From CAWDDA01 sp963813345 (lineage in GTDB: Bacteria > Acidobacteriota > Blastocatellia > RBC074): a stretch of DNA of 64,000 nucleotides. The stretch covers positions 23,540 through 87,539 of the forward strand of contig CAWEYR010000001.1 of NCBI GenBank assembly GCA_963813345.1, given 5' to 3'. Numbering within the stretch: position 1 is the stretch's first letter; the number at the start of each line of letters is the position of its first letter. The notes below the pieces were generated by a model that did not search any database, was not told the DNA's origin, and worked only from the letters and a program-made list of their open reading frames with translations. Of the stretch, positions 30,670-40,003 are shown piece by piece. A program made the position numbers and the translations under genes.

Positions 30670-32345
30670 TCAATGTGGCTCGTGCCTCTTCGAAGGCTTT
30701 TCATCAGACAACAGGATGCTCAGCACAAGCGCGATGCCTCCACCCGCAGCAAGCACGAAAAAGAGGATGGCAAATCCGGGGTAGCCCAGAATGCGGAATG
30801 AGGTCTCTACTCTCATCAATAGCGCGGCACCCACAATCAGCGCGGCAAGAATCAAACCCATCGTGATCCGATTGGCTATCTTCTGCAGACCGGAAATCAT
30901 CAATCCTTCATCAAACGCATCGACCTTCACCTCGAGTTCGTTTTTCACGACCGCATCCAGGATCCTGTTGATCCTCACTGGAAGTCGTTCGATGAAGTCC
31001 TTCATTTCGATGATGCCGCTAAATATCTCTCCGGGCGCGATGCTTTTGAGCATACGCTGCCGAACAATGCCGGCCGCGTGCCGGCGGATGGCTGCTGTAG
31101 GGTCGAACTGAGCGTCAAGAGTGCGCCCGATCTGATCGAGATTAAGGAGTGTTTTGCCCAGCATCGTGAACTCAGGAGGAACGAAAATTCCGCAATCGAC
31201 AGAGACACGTGTCAAAGCGAGAACGACCTTACCGATCTCGACCTGTTCGAGGGATGTGCCCTGGTGCTGCACTACAAAATCTGCGATCTGTCGTCGAAAC
31301 TCGATTTCATCGAACTCTTTCCGCTTGCGACCGAGCTCAATGGCCAGATCGGCCGCAACGGTGCCGCGGCCTTCGCTTACAGCAAGCATTAGCTGAAGAA
31401 GCTTCTCCTGCATCTCTGGCGTGACCGACGCTACCATCCCCAGGTCGAGAAGTGCGATCCTCCCGTCGTCAGTCAGAAATACATTGCCAGGGTGTGGATC
31501 AGCGTGGAAGAAGCCGTCCACGAGAATCTGTTTCAGGTACGCGCGGAAGAGCTGTTCGGCAAGCTCTGATCCGTCGACCTCCTGGAGGGCGAGCGGACTG
31601 AGTGACGTAATCTTTCTGCCTTGAACATAATCCAGGGTGAGAACTCGAGAGGTGGTGTAATCTGCAATTGGCTGTGGCACCACGATTCGCTTGAAATCCT
31701 TGAGATTCTGCCCAAGGGTGACGAGGTGACGAGCCTCTTGCCGATAGTCCAGCTCGCGCAAAAGACTTCTGCGAAACTCCTTGAGCATTTTGTAAAACTC
31801 ATACGCCCTGCCGGCATCAGTATGGCTGTCCAGGAACGAAGCAATTTCTTCCAGTGCATCAAGATCGCTTATGACTTGCTCGCGAATCCCTGGCCGCTGG
31901 ACTTTCACTGCGACCTGCCTGCCGTCGCGCATCGTTGCACGGTGGACTTGGCCCAGTGACGCCGCAGCAATAGGAACAGCGTCGAAATCTGAGAACGCCT
32001 TAGACAGACGCACGCCGAGCTCGGCAGTGATAATGCTTTGCGCTTCTTCGTAAGCAAACGGCTCAACTTTGTCCTGTAGACGAGAGAGGGCTTCTACATA
32101 TGCCAGGGGAAGAAGATCAGCCCGCGTAGAGAGCAATTGCCCGAGCTTGACAAAGGTCGGCCCCATCTTTTCCAGATCGCGTGTCAGCTCGTTTGCTGCG
32201 GACGAAACGTCCTTCGAGAGTTCCTCTTCCTGCAGCTCGTCCTCAAGGCCAGACGTCTTGATGAGGTTTGAATTCCCATGGTTCATCACCAGCCAGGCAA
32301 GATTTTATACCGCTTCAAATGTTCCGGCTTCATCGAAATCCCCAT
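30670..32345 (-). CDS. AarF/UbiB-type atypical kinase (frame break near the start)
   Basis: The conserved body has KMGPTFVKLGQLLSTRADLLP, AAASLGQVHRA, VAVKVQRPG, FHADPHPGNV and LLDLGM, the ABC1/UbiB kinase signature. The C-terminus has two transmembrane helices. Upstream of the frame starting at 32,289 the sequence MGISMKPEHLKRYK is followed, after a break near 32,300, by AWLVMNHGNSNLIKTSGLEDEL, the usual UbiB N-terminus, so the start is moved to 32,345. Relatives support ubiquinone or isoprenoid lipid metabolism. Confidence 0.85.
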
Positions 32346-32396
32346 CAGGCCCCCCATCAGACTTCCTGAAACCATCATCGACGCAATTTGCATTCC

Positions 32397-33851
32397 CTAT
32401 TTGCCGAAACTATACAGCGCGCTGCGAGTCCTGATGTAGATTCGTCCGTCTGCAATCGCCGGTGTCGCGTAGCATTCGTCATCCATCTCGTTCACAGCGA
32501 GTACCTCCCAGTCGCCGGCGGCTTTCAACACTGAAACCGCTCCGTTCACGCCGATCAGGAAAACCTTGTCGTCTGCGGCCACCGGAGACGAGAAGTACTT
32601 GTCGATAGCGCCATGCAGGCGTCCCTGCTTGATCACGTTTCCGGTCGCCGGATCAAACGAGAGCAGAATCCCGCTGTCGTTGATCATATAGAGCACGCCT
32701 TTGTAGAGAAGGGTGGAGGGAACCTGCGGAACCGGTTTCTGATAGCGCCAACGGATAGCGGTCGAGGTTTGATCTCCGCTGCCACCCATCTTGATTGCGA
32801 GCAGGCCATTCTCTGAAGCCATCATCGAGCGGAAGATTTCCCAATCTTTATCGTTCAACTTCTCGTCGCGGTCCGAATCAAATGCCTCAAACGCGCCATT
32901 CAACATCTTGTTCATCGGAGCGGTGCCTGAGACCTCAGATTTTGCGATCTGTCCGTCACCGTTCTTGTCGAACATCTTCAGCCCCTCGTCGAAGGGAATC
33001 GTCTTGACCTGCTGACCGGCCTGGTTTTGTGGAAAGCCCCACCCGTTGACGTACAGATACTCCGAATCGTGACTGGCAATCGATTTCATCTCGCACGCAA
33101 GGCCGCGAACCCACCAGACTCTACGGCCATCTTCTGCCGAATACGCCGAGAGCTGGAATGATTCGGGAATGACGATCTGCTTCGGACCCTGTCTTGGCGC
33201 GTAAACGATCGGCGTCGAGTATCCGGATATAACTGCGGGCCGGTCGACCTTCCAGCGTACACGCCCCGTGTTCTTATCGACGGCTATCAGATATGAGCTC
33301 GGGCTGTCCTGATCGACGGGCAGGATTACTTTGTCGTCAACCAGGATCGGGGAGGCGCCGAATCCGTAGAACATGTTGAACGGTCCGAGCGGAAGCTTCC
33401 ATCGCTCTTTGCCAGCACCGTCGTACGAAACCAGACCGAACTCCTGGAAAAAGACATAGACATTCGAGCCGTCAGTGACCGGACTCGGCGACGCGGGCCC
33501 GTTGACGTTCTGCAATCGACCTGCGCGCGAACGCGGCACTTCGCGTTCCCAAAGCATCTTGCCTGTTTGGCGGTCGAGACAGACGACAAATAGCTTGTGA
33601 TTCTCCTTTTCCTTGCTGTGCGCCGTAACGAAGATGCGATCGCGCGTGAGCACTGGCGAAGAATGGCCAGGTAGAAGCGCCGCTTTCCAGATCAGGTTCT
33701 TGTTGGGCCCGAACTCGACCGGAAGACCGCTACTTGGTGAAACACCGGTTCCGTTTGGTCCACGAAACTGTGTCCAGTCTTCGGCGACAGCCCACGTCAG
33801 CGACAACGAAGCGATGAACAAAGCTACGACAGCATTACTTATCTTCGACAT
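32397..33851 (-). CDS. Exported PQQ-like beta-propeller protein with an EF-hand
   Basis: 484 residues. A signal peptide (1-23) is followed by DWTQFRGPNGTGVS, a motif of outer-membrane-type PQQ propellers of planctomycetes and acidobacteria. The blades carry Ala-x-Asp-x-x-Thr-Gly-x-x-x-Trp signatures (DKNTGRVRWKV, DPATGNVIKQG). An EF-hand loop DKNGDGQIAKSE (about residue 295) is inserted between blades, with a possible degenerate second one (DSDRDEKLNDKD). No dehydrogenase catalytic residues were recognised. Cofactor binding is uncertain. Confidence 0.75.
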   Translation of the reverse strand: MSKISNAVVALFIASLSLTWAVAEDWTQFRGPNGTGVSPSSGLPVEFGPNKNLIWKAALLPGHSSPVLTRDRIFVTAHSKEKENHKLFVVCLDRQTGKMLWEREVPRSRAGRLQNVNGPASPSPVTDGSNVYVFFQEFGLVSYDGAGKERWKLPLGPFNMFYGFGASPILVDDKVILPVDQDSPSSYLIAVDKNTGRVRWKVDRPAVISGYSTPIVYAPRQGPKQIVIPESFQLSAYSAEDGRRVWWVRGLACEMKSIASHDSEYLYVNGWGFPQNQAGQQVKTIPFDEGLKMFDKNGDGQIAKSEVSGTAPMNKMLNGAFEAFDSDRDEKLNDKDWEIFRSMMASENGLLAIKMGGSGDQTSTAIRWRYQKPVPQVPSTLLYKGVLYMINDSGILLSFDPATGNVIKQGRLHGAIDKYFSSPVAADDKVFLIGVNGAVSVLKAAGDWEVLAVNEMDDECYATPAIADGRIYIRTRSALYSFGK

Positions 33852-33893
33852 TCTCTAGCACCCTTCACGAAGTTCAAGTTCAGAGATCTGGAT

Positions 33894-33921
33894 TTGGACC
33901 GCCTCTTATCAAGTATTATAT
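33894..33921 (+). promoter_or_regulatory. Possible promoter for the gamma-glutamylcyclotransferase-like gene
   Basis: TTGGAC (33,894-33,899) and TTATAT (33,916-33,921) are 16 bases apart, 29 bases before the first candidate start. Confidence 0.35.
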
Positions 33922-33949
33922 CCTTCGGTTGTAATCACTCACACATGAC

Positions 33950-34315
33950 ATGGGGCAGATGGTTACTGAGTTTCTCTTCTCTTACGGAACACTGCAGCTG
34001 GAGACGGTCCAGATGGCTACATTTGGCAGACTGTTGACCGGCAGGCGTGATGTTCTTACCGGCTTCGAGGAGTCATTATTGAAAATCGAGGACCCTGCCG
34101 TGATTTCGATCAGCGGAAAATCGCAACACACGATCGCAAAGTTCACCGGGCGCACGTCTGACACAATATCCGGAATTGTATATGCTGTCACACCTGAAGA
34201 GATTCAGAAGGCAGATAAGTACGAAGTCGCGGCATGTCAACGAGTCGCAGTGGTTCTTCAATCAGGAATAAAGGCGTGGGTGTACGTCGACGCGCTCACA
34301 CATAGTAAGGAGTGA
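33950..34315 (+). CDS. Gamma-glutamylcyclotransferase/AIG2-like family protein
   Basis: 121 residues. LFSYGTLQLETVQMATFGR is the family hallmark (YGTL). FTGRTSDTISGIVYAVTPEEIQKADKYE follows, including the expected catalytic acidic residue and Tyr. Members act on gamma-glutamyl amines or remain unassigned. Start alternatives are ATG 33950 and ATG 33959. Its stop is 2 bases from the next ATG. Confidence 0.75.
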   Translation: MGQMVTEFLFSYGTLQLETVQMATFGRLLTGRRDVLTGFEESLLKIEDPAVISISGKSQHTIAKFTGRTSDTISGIVYAVTPEEIQKADKYEVAACQRVAVVLQSGIKAWVYVDALTHSKE

Positions 34316-34317
34316 TC

Positions 34318-34746
34318 ATGGCGGAGTTGAAAACAAAGGCTACGAATCAAAGCGTAGAAAAATTCCTCAAAAGCATCCCTGATGAGCAGCGGCGCAAGGA
34401 CTGCTTCACCGTACTCGAAATGATGAAAAAGGCTACGGGAACCGAGCCAAAGATGTGGGGAGAGAGCATAGTTGGGCTAGGCGATTTTCGTTATCGAGCG
34501 GGCGGTAAAGAGAACGAATGGTTCATGATGGGATTCTCGCCACGGAAGCAGAATCTGACTCTATACCTTATGTGCGGGCTCGCGAAGCACAGTGCGCTTA
34601 TGAAGAAGCTGGGAAAGCATAAGACAGGTAAGGGGTGCTTGTATCTCAACAAACTTGAAGATGTGGATCTATCCGTCCTTCAGAAAATGATCGAGGACTC
34701 GACAACCTTTGCAGAGAAGAACGGCCCGCGCATCATCGAACCTTGA
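34318..34746 (+). CDS. DUF1801 domain protein
   Basis: 142 residues. AAGGAG ends 5 bases before ATG 34318, favouring this start over the GTG at 34312. KMWGESIVGLGDFRYR and WFMMGFSPRKQNLTLYLM match DUF1801 (YdhG-like). The gene may be cotranscribed with the preceding one. It overlaps the convergent esterase gene by 14 bases at its end. Confidence 0.75.
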   Translation: MAELKTKATNQSVEKFLKSIPDEQRRKDCFTVLEMMKKATGTEPKMWGESIVGLGDFRYRAGGKENEWFMMGFSPRKQNLTLYLMCGLAKHSALMKKLGKHKTGKGCLYLNKLEDVDLSVLQKMIEDSTTFAEKNGPRIIEP

Positions 34747-36136
34747 GATAGCGGCTCGCGAATGTCAGGAATGTAGGCCAGTTTGGACCGGGCGTGTGTC
34801 CACCGCTGTGCTGGCGAAAAGCTACGTCACCGTCAATAAGGGTTGTTTCGATTGCAGGGAACTCGGTGGTTCCGAGGTCTTTTTTGCCAAGTAACCGGTA
34901 AACCGGCCCGGCTCCAACTCCTGCGAGGAACATCCCTTTCGCGTCTACCCAACCGTCACCCTGCGTTGCGCCGGCGCTGATGAACACGGGACGCGGTGCG
35001 CACAGAGCTACCAGCTCGTGTGAATCGACAGGCATATCATTCCATGTCAGCGGTCCTGCATACTTGAGATAGTTGCCGGCCATCCAGTGATACTCATTCG
35101 CGGCCGCGACATTCTCTACCATCTCTCCCCAGTTGCGGCGATGAAGCTTCGCGCCGCCGGCACCTGACGAGCTCACAAAAGCAATCGCGAAACGGTGGTC
35201 ATATGCCATCGCCACCAAGGTTGCCTTGCCATATCGCGAGTGTCCTTCAAGACCTACTTGTTTCGCGTCAACCGATTTGTCAGTCTCAAAATAGTCCAGA
35301 GCTCGACTCGCTCCCCAGGCCCAGGCACGCAACGCTCCCCAGTCATCCAGTTTTCGAGGCTGGCCTTTGTTCACCAGACCGATGATTCCCTGCGTGAGGC
35401 CGGCTCCGTTGTCAGCTTGAATGCTGTTTGGAACAATAATGGCAAACCCCCAGCCTTTAGCAAGAACCTGTTGTTGCCAGGCCGGAGGCGGCGGAGGCCC
35501 TGAAGACGGTGCAGCGGGAGCTCCCGCGCCGCCCGGCGGGTTGGGGCGCGGGCCTCCAAATCCGAATTCCATGATAACGGGTACCGCGCGGGGAGCATTT
35601 GCCGGCGTTGTCAGCCTGAGCTGAATGTTGACATTGATCTGAGGGTACGATGAATTATCGACGCGGCCTACCAGTTCCTTAGTTATTACAGGTATATCAG
35701 CTCTGACTTCGTTCCTGGTGCTCGTTACCTCCCAGGTTACCCTGGGTACATTCTTCGGCAACCTCCCGTAGATCTCGCGATCGAAGTCCTCAACAATTTC
35801 TGCGCGTCGCTGATTCCACCAAATCTTTGGTGTTGTAACCTTCTTTCCGTTTTTCAAAAGAAGCGGGTCGGGAAGTGTCGGATAAGGATTGGCTTTGGAC
35901 TCGTCGTAATTGGCCGCGTTCGGCGCATCAGCGTTTCTTCCATCCGCTCCGCGCCGCAGCGATGTGATATGCAGCAGGTCCATCGTTCGCTGATGATCCT
36001 GCTGCGTAGTGAGGACAACGGGAGGCGGGAGCTGGTTGGTGTTTTGTAGTGAGCCAGCAAGCGCGAAGAGCGAGAGAAATGACAGTGCAATCAAAAGCAT
36101 TGGGGCGCATTGAGGTCCCTTTATCCGAACTTTCAT
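34733..36136 (-). CDS. CE15-family glucuronoyl methylesterase-like hydrolase, exported
   Basis: 467 residues with a signal peptide (1-29). The nucleophile motif GHSRYGK (Ser300) is the CE15 variant of GCSRxGK. Other family features are EFGFGG and the DRHFAIAF-like YDHRFAIAFVSSSGAGG, and a distal His in HSGGHTPGPNW. Between residues 195 and 220 a Pro/Ala-rich insertion (PPGGAGAPAAPSSGPPPPP) breaks the fold. CE15 enzymes cut ester links between lignin and glucuronoxylan. The start overlaps the carbonic anhydrase stop (ATGA). Confidence 0.8.
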   Translation of the reverse strand: MKVRIKGPQCAPMLLIALSFLSLFALAGSLQNTNQLPPPVVLTTQQDHQRTMDLLHITSLRRGADGRNADAPNAANYDESKANPYPTLPDPLLLKNGKKVTTPKIWWNQRRAEIVEDFDREIYGRLPKNVPRVTWEVTSTRNEVRADIPVITKELVGRVDNSSYPQINVNIQLRLTTPANAPRAVPVIMEFGFGGPRPNPPGGAGAPAAPSSGPPPPPAWQQQVLAKGWGFAIIVPNSIQADNGAGLTQGIIGLVNKGQPRKLDDWGALRAWAWGASRALDYFETDKSVDAKQVGLEGHSRYGKATLVAMAYDHRFAIAFVSSSGAGGAKLHRRNWGEMVENVAAANEYHWMAGNYLKYAGPLTWNDMPVDSHELVALCAPRPVFISAGATQGDGWVDAKGMFLAGVGAGPVYRLLGKKDLGTTEFPAIETTLIDGDVAFRQHSGGHTPGPNWPTFLTFASRYLKVR

Positions 36137-36804
36137 TTCGCATCCAGGCGCGCGATCAGACGCTCTGCCTCTGCGCGATCGATCAACTCAAACCTTCGCG
36201 TCGTTCGTTCATACGCGTAGACGTCTCCGGTCGCTATCTGAAACCACCAGCCTCCCATTTTGACATCGCCCCGCTCGACCCGTTCCCGCACAATGGAATA
36301 GGTCATCAGATGTTCCAGTTGCACCAGGACATTCAACTGAGACAACTGATCGTACTGGTCCCAGGCGTCGTCGAGCGGACCTTCGTGCGCAAGCCTGAAA
36401 GCCGCCGTTTGCGCAAGGTGCAGCCATTTTCCCAGATTGGGCGTTTCAGCCATAGACTCGCCAGCGAGGATCGCCTTCATGGCTCCGCATCGCGAATGAC
36501 CACATACGATAATATTTTTGACGTTGAGTGCCTGGATCGCGTATTCAATTGCGGAAGCTTCCGAGACATCTCCTGTCGAGATGCCCTCAGCTGTTGCAGG
36601 CGGCACCAGGTTGCCGACATTTCGCATGGTGAACAGATTCCCGGGTTTAGTCGAGACGAGTAGATTGGGTACGACGCGGCTGTCGGAACAGGTAATGAAG
36701 AACGTATCCGGCTTCTGCCCTTTGCTGATTTCCTTGAAGCGTTCACGGTACTGAGGAAGCATACGCTCGCGAAAATCGACAATTCCAAGTATGAGTTCAC
36801 GCAT
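36133..36804 (-). CDS. Beta-class carbonic anhydrase
   Basis: 223 residues. Zinc ligands Cys39, His103 and Cys106 in CSDSR and CGHSRCG, with the catalytic Asp41-Arg43 dyad. The length matches the bacterial beta class. It interconverts CO2 and bicarbonate in the cytoplasm. The next gene overlaps by four bases, so the esterase is translationally coupled to it, an unusual pairing. Confidence 0.9.
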   Translation of the reverse strand: MRELILGIVDFRERMLPQYRERFKEISKGQKPDTFFITCSDSRVVPNLLVSTKPGNLFTMRNVGNLVPPATAEGISTGDVSEASAIEYAIQALNVKNIIVCGHSRCGAMKAILAGESMAETPNLGKWLHLAQTAAFRLAHEGPLDDAWDQYDQLSQLNVLVQLEHLMTYSIVRERVERGDVKMGGWWFQIATGDVYAYERTTRRFELIDRAEAERLIARLDAK

Positions 36805-36909
36805 GTCTATGTCTCCATACGCTTAGGAGGCCCGTGCATCCTGTGAGGCTGATCGGGCATCGAATTCGGTTGTTTGCGGGTGGTCCGCACTTTGCTCGAG
36901 AATTATCTA

Positions 36910-37638
36910 ATGAAACGCGTTCGTGTTGCGACCTATAACGTACATAAGTGCCGCGGGATTGACGGTCGGGTCAGGCCTGGCCGCATCGTTGATGTTCTCG
37001 CCGAGATCGACGCCGACGTGATTGCTCTTCAGGAAGTGCTCTCGTGCGACGGTGCCAGCCGCGAACTTCATCAGGCCGGTTTCATCGCTGATGAGCTGGG
37101 TTTCGACTATCGCATAGGCGAAAACCGCAAGCTGCTTGGCGGCGCCTATGGCAACGTGGTGATAAGCCGTTTGCCGTTCAGACACGTCTTCAACTACGAC
37201 ATTACAGTTAAAGGTCGAGAAGAGCGTGGTTCTCTGCGCACTGATCTCGTAATCGACGATCTGCACGATCATGTGCTTCACGTTTTCAATGTGCACCTCG
37301 GAACAGCGTTCCTCGAGCGACGCCATCAGGCGCGCAAGCTGGTAGCTCCTGAGATTCTTGCGCACGACGAGCTCAGCGGCTCGCGCATACTCCTTGGCGA
37401 TTTCAATGAGTGGACGCCGGGACTGGCGTCTCGCCTGCTCGCAGCCCATTTTCAGACTCCCAACACGTCCAAATCGCCCGCTCGAGTTCGCACATTTCCG
37501 GCTGTTGCGCCGCTGCTTCCGCTCGATCATATCTATTACGATCCAAGTCTTGAGCTCATATCTGTCGCTCTCCATCGCACTCGAAAATCGCTGGTGGCTT
37601 CCGACCATCTTCCGCTGGTCGCCGAGTTTCGCGTTTGA
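36910..37638 (+). CDS. Endonuclease/exonuclease/phosphatase (EEP) family hydrolase
   Basis: 242 residues from ATG 36910. The chain has RVATYNVHKCRGIDG, the metal-binding LQEV motif, GNVVISRLP, NVHLGT, LLGDFNEW and SDHLPLVAEF, all EEP-fold motifs with both catalytic His residues and the GDFN asparagine. Members include phosphodiesterases and DNA-repair nucleases; the substrate is unknown. No signal peptide. Confidence 0.82.
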   Translation: MKRVRVATYNVHKCRGIDGRVRPGRIVDVLAEIDADVIALQEVLSCDGASRELHQAGFIADELGFDYRIGENRKLLGGAYGNVVISRLPFRHVFNYDITVKGREERGSLRTDLVIDDLHDHVLHVFNVHLGTAFLERRHQARKLVAPEILAHDELSGSRILLGDFNEWTPGLASRLLAAHFQTPNTSKSPARVRTFPAVAPLLPLDHIYYDPSLELISVALHRTRKSLVASDHLPLVAEFRV

Positions 37639-37707
37639 CTCGCATTCAAAGCGGATGAAATAATCTCTGATTCAATCCACAAATCAGATTTTCCTAAGGA
37701 TTCATCA

Positions 37708-38766
37708 ATGCGATATGTCATTCACGGTGCGGGTGCGGTTGGAACTTTGCTTGGCGGGATGCTTGCCGAGAATGGCTTTGAAGTCGTGCTCATAGCGCGT
37801 CCGGCACACGCTGACGCGGTTAACAGGAACGGGCTCGTCATTCGGACCGAAAACGGCGACCGGCTCGTGAAATCAATTACGGCGGTCAGCGAACCTTCAC
37901 AAATGACGCCTCAAGACGGCGATGCGGTGGTTCTGGCAGTCAAGACGGCACAAACGGCCTCATCTGTGCAGGCATTGCGCGAAGTCTTTCAAGAAGACAC
38001 ACCGGTTTTCTGTTTCCAGAACGGTGTTCGAAACGAGGAGATGGCAGCTCGCAGGTTCCTGCGCGTCTATGGCGCGATGCCGGGTCTGAGCGCAACACTC
38101 GTCGCTCCCGGCATTGTTTCCAAGACGCTCGATCTGAAAATCGGCATTGGAAACTATCCCCTGGGCTGTGATGAGCTGGCGGCGGCAGTGGCGCGGGATT
38201 TCACTAAAGCCGGTTTTATCGTAACGACGCACGAGAGAGTGCTTGCTGTTAAGTGGAGCAAGCTGCTCATGAACCTGAATAATGCGACTCACGCGATAAT
38301 CGACACGTACGTGCAGCTTAGCCGCGTGACGCCGCAGGTCGCGCATTTCATGGCGGAGGTTCAAAGTGAAGGTCATCATGTTCTCGAAGTAGCAGGAATC
38401 CCGCTTGAGGACCCTTCGAATCCTTACGATACCAGTGCTCAGATTGCGAGTATGCGCAGTATGAGAGAAGACCCGGAAAGAATTCGTCGTGCAACGGAGT
38501 TGCCGTTTGATTTGCGAACGTATCCATCAACCTGGGTCGATCTCAAGAACCACAAGGGCGAGACAGAAGCGGGTTACTTCAATGGCGAGATCGTGCTGTT
38601 AGGCGAAAAGCACGGGTTGCCGACGCCGTACAATTCAACCCTGCTCAATACGGTAGAACAGATGGCGGCAAGCGGTACGGAGCCCGGCCGCTTTTCGATT
38701 GACGACCTTATTGCAATGGTCGAGGAGCGCCGCCACAAATCGTACAGTCAGGGTGACAGTCACTGA
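37708..38766 (+). CDS. panE: 2-dehydropantoate 2-reductase family protein
   Basis: 352 residues. The N-terminal NADP-binding Rossmann motif is GAGAVGTLLGGMLAENG, with KTAQT and FQNGVRNEE. The C-terminal all-alpha domain has KWSKLLMNLNNATHAI (catalytic Lys) and a conserved acidic Glu. Reduction of ketopantoate to pantoate in coenzyme A synthesis is the family reaction, although paralogues with other ketoacid substrates exist and the protein is about 50 residues longer than E. coli PanE. Confidence 0.75.
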   Translation: MRYVIHGAGAVGTLLGGMLAENGFEVVLIARPAHADAVNRNGLVIRTENGDRLVKSITAVSEPSQMTPQDGDAVVLAVKTAQTASSVQALREVFQEDTPVFCFQNGVRNEEMAARRFLRVYGAMPGLSATLVAPGIVSKTLDLKIGIGNYPLGCDELAAAVARDFTKAGFIVTTHERVLAVKWSKLLMNLNNATHAIIDTYVQLSRVTPQVAHFMAEVQSEGHHVLEVAGIPLEDPSNPYDTSAQIASMRSMREDPERIRRATELPFDLRTYPSTWVDLKNHKGETEAGYFNGEIVLLGEKHGLPTPYNSTLLNTVEQMAASGTEPGRFSIDDLIAMVEERRHKSYSQGDSH

Positions 38767-38840
38767 TAGAAATTGATCGAAACCGACGCTGCTGACTGCG
38801 CAACTCTTCTCCACTCTCTACCATCTAACGGTCTGAAACC

Positions 38841-39347
38841 ATGCGAAGAACTTTCCAGGTGATTTCGGTAGTGATGCTCGGAGCCAGCGCTCTTTTTGCT
38901 CAAGGGTCAAATCTTGTCTTCAAATCTGCAGATGGACGATCGGTCGATCTCGCGAGTGAGCGTGGCCGCGTGATTGTGCTTTCGTTCAGTGCAACCTGGG
39001 CACCGCTTGCTGCGAAGGAGCTGGCTGCGCTGCAGAAGCTTGCTGATACCTACACGGGTCGTCCTGTCTCTGTTTACTGGGTAAGCATCAATTCGACGAA
39101 GCAGGGAGCGAAGTCTTACGCCGCTGATGGCGACTTGCAGTCTTACGCTTCACGCGCCGGCTTTCGTGGCACCGTACTTCGGGATCCCGAGCAGGCAGCC
39201 TACCGTTCGCTTGGGTTGAGTTCAGTTCCGACGATTGTAGTGCTGGACAAGAACGGCGCGGTCGCGCGCAAACACGTGGGTTTCGATCCCGACCGGGATG
39301 ACGCCTTAAGTGATGTTACTCAGGCAATCGATCGAGCAATGAAATAG
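38841..39347 (+). CDS. Exported thioredoxin-fold protein lacking the CxxC site
   Basis: 168 residues. A signal peptide (1-20) precedes a TlpA-like fold: DGRSVDLASERGRVIVLSFSATWAPLAAKELAALQ, then VSVYWVSIN and SSVPTIVVLDKNGAVARKHVG with the cis-Pro. Where TlpA has WC-x-x-C the sequence has WAPLA, so both redox cysteines are missing. Redox chemistry is not expected; a binding or chaperone role is inferred. Confidence 0.75.
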   Translation: MRRTFQVISVVMLGASALFAQGSNLVFKSADGRSVDLASERGRVIVLSFSATWAPLAAKELAALQKLADTYTGRPVSVYWVSINSTKQGAKSYAADGDLQSYASRAGFRGTVLRDPEQAAYRSLGLSSVPTIVVLDKNGAVARKHVGFDPDRDDALSDVTQAIDRAMK

Positions 39348-39352
39348 GGGTG

Positions 39353-39490
39353 GGTGGTCAGTGGTCAGGTGGCGAGTGGTCAGTGGTATGGAGTTCAAGC
39401 TTCAGCTTGCTCTTTACAATCGAGCTATTAACCAGCAAGCTAAAGCTTGAACTCCATACCCTGACCCCTGATCCCTGACCACTGACCCTC
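39353..39490. repeat. Composite palindrome, copy f (GTGGTCAG-type outer arm)
   Basis: The left arm has GTGGTCAGTGGTCAGG and TATGGAGTTCAAGC; the right has GAACTCCATACCCTGACC and CTGACCACTGACC. The inner arms pair as in other copies. The loop CTTTACAATCGAGCTATTAA is almost the reverse complement of copy d's loop. It lies between convergent genes. Confidence 0.9.
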
Positions 39491-39496
39491 TTCTTC

Positions 39497-39898
39497 TCAC
39501 TGTTTCTGCACGTCCAGGTGGAGCCAGAGTTGGAGGTTCGGTGACTTGACGTCATTCGAAATTACGTCAGCGTAGCGGCTCTGCTTTCCGTTCATTCCTT
39601 CGGTCTTGACAGTCAGCGTGACAGTTCCTTCGCCTCCTGGCGTGATCACTTTGGTGAAATCGCTGGCAGTGCATCCGCACGCCGGTGACACATTCTTGAT
39701 GACGAGGTCCGCCGATCCTTCATTTCTGAGTTTGAATGTGTGGGTAACCACTTTCCCTTCAATGACCTTCCCGAAATCGTGATCAGCCTTTTCGACGACG
39801 AGCTTTGGAGCTCCAGTCTTCTGCGCAAGTGTTACGGCTGAAAGGGCGACTGAAAGCGACAGCATTACCATTACCGCAATAAGTGCTTTCAATTTCAT
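39497..39898 (-). CDS. DUF1573 periplasmic protein
   Basis: 133 residues. A signal peptide (1-25) precedes DFGKVIEGKVVTHTFKLRNEGSADLVIKNVSPACGCTASDF, the DUF1573 motif with its CGC pair. These immunoglobulin-like proteins sit in the envelope; their role is not established. Confidence 0.85.
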   Translation of the reverse strand: MKLKALIAVMVMLSLSVALSAVTLAQKTGAPKLVVEKADHDFGKVIEGKVVTHTFKLRNEGSADLVIKNVSPACGCTASDFTKVITPGGEGTVTLTVKTEGMNGKQSRYADVISNDVKSPNLQLWLHLDVQKQ

Positions 39899-40003
39899 AC
39901 TTAACTAATTCCTCTCACTGTTCTAGTCTTTCAGGATCAAACAGACATAGAATTGTACGTGGCCCGCGACCTCACAGCAAGCATCGTCTAAGCAGTAACC
40001 CCA

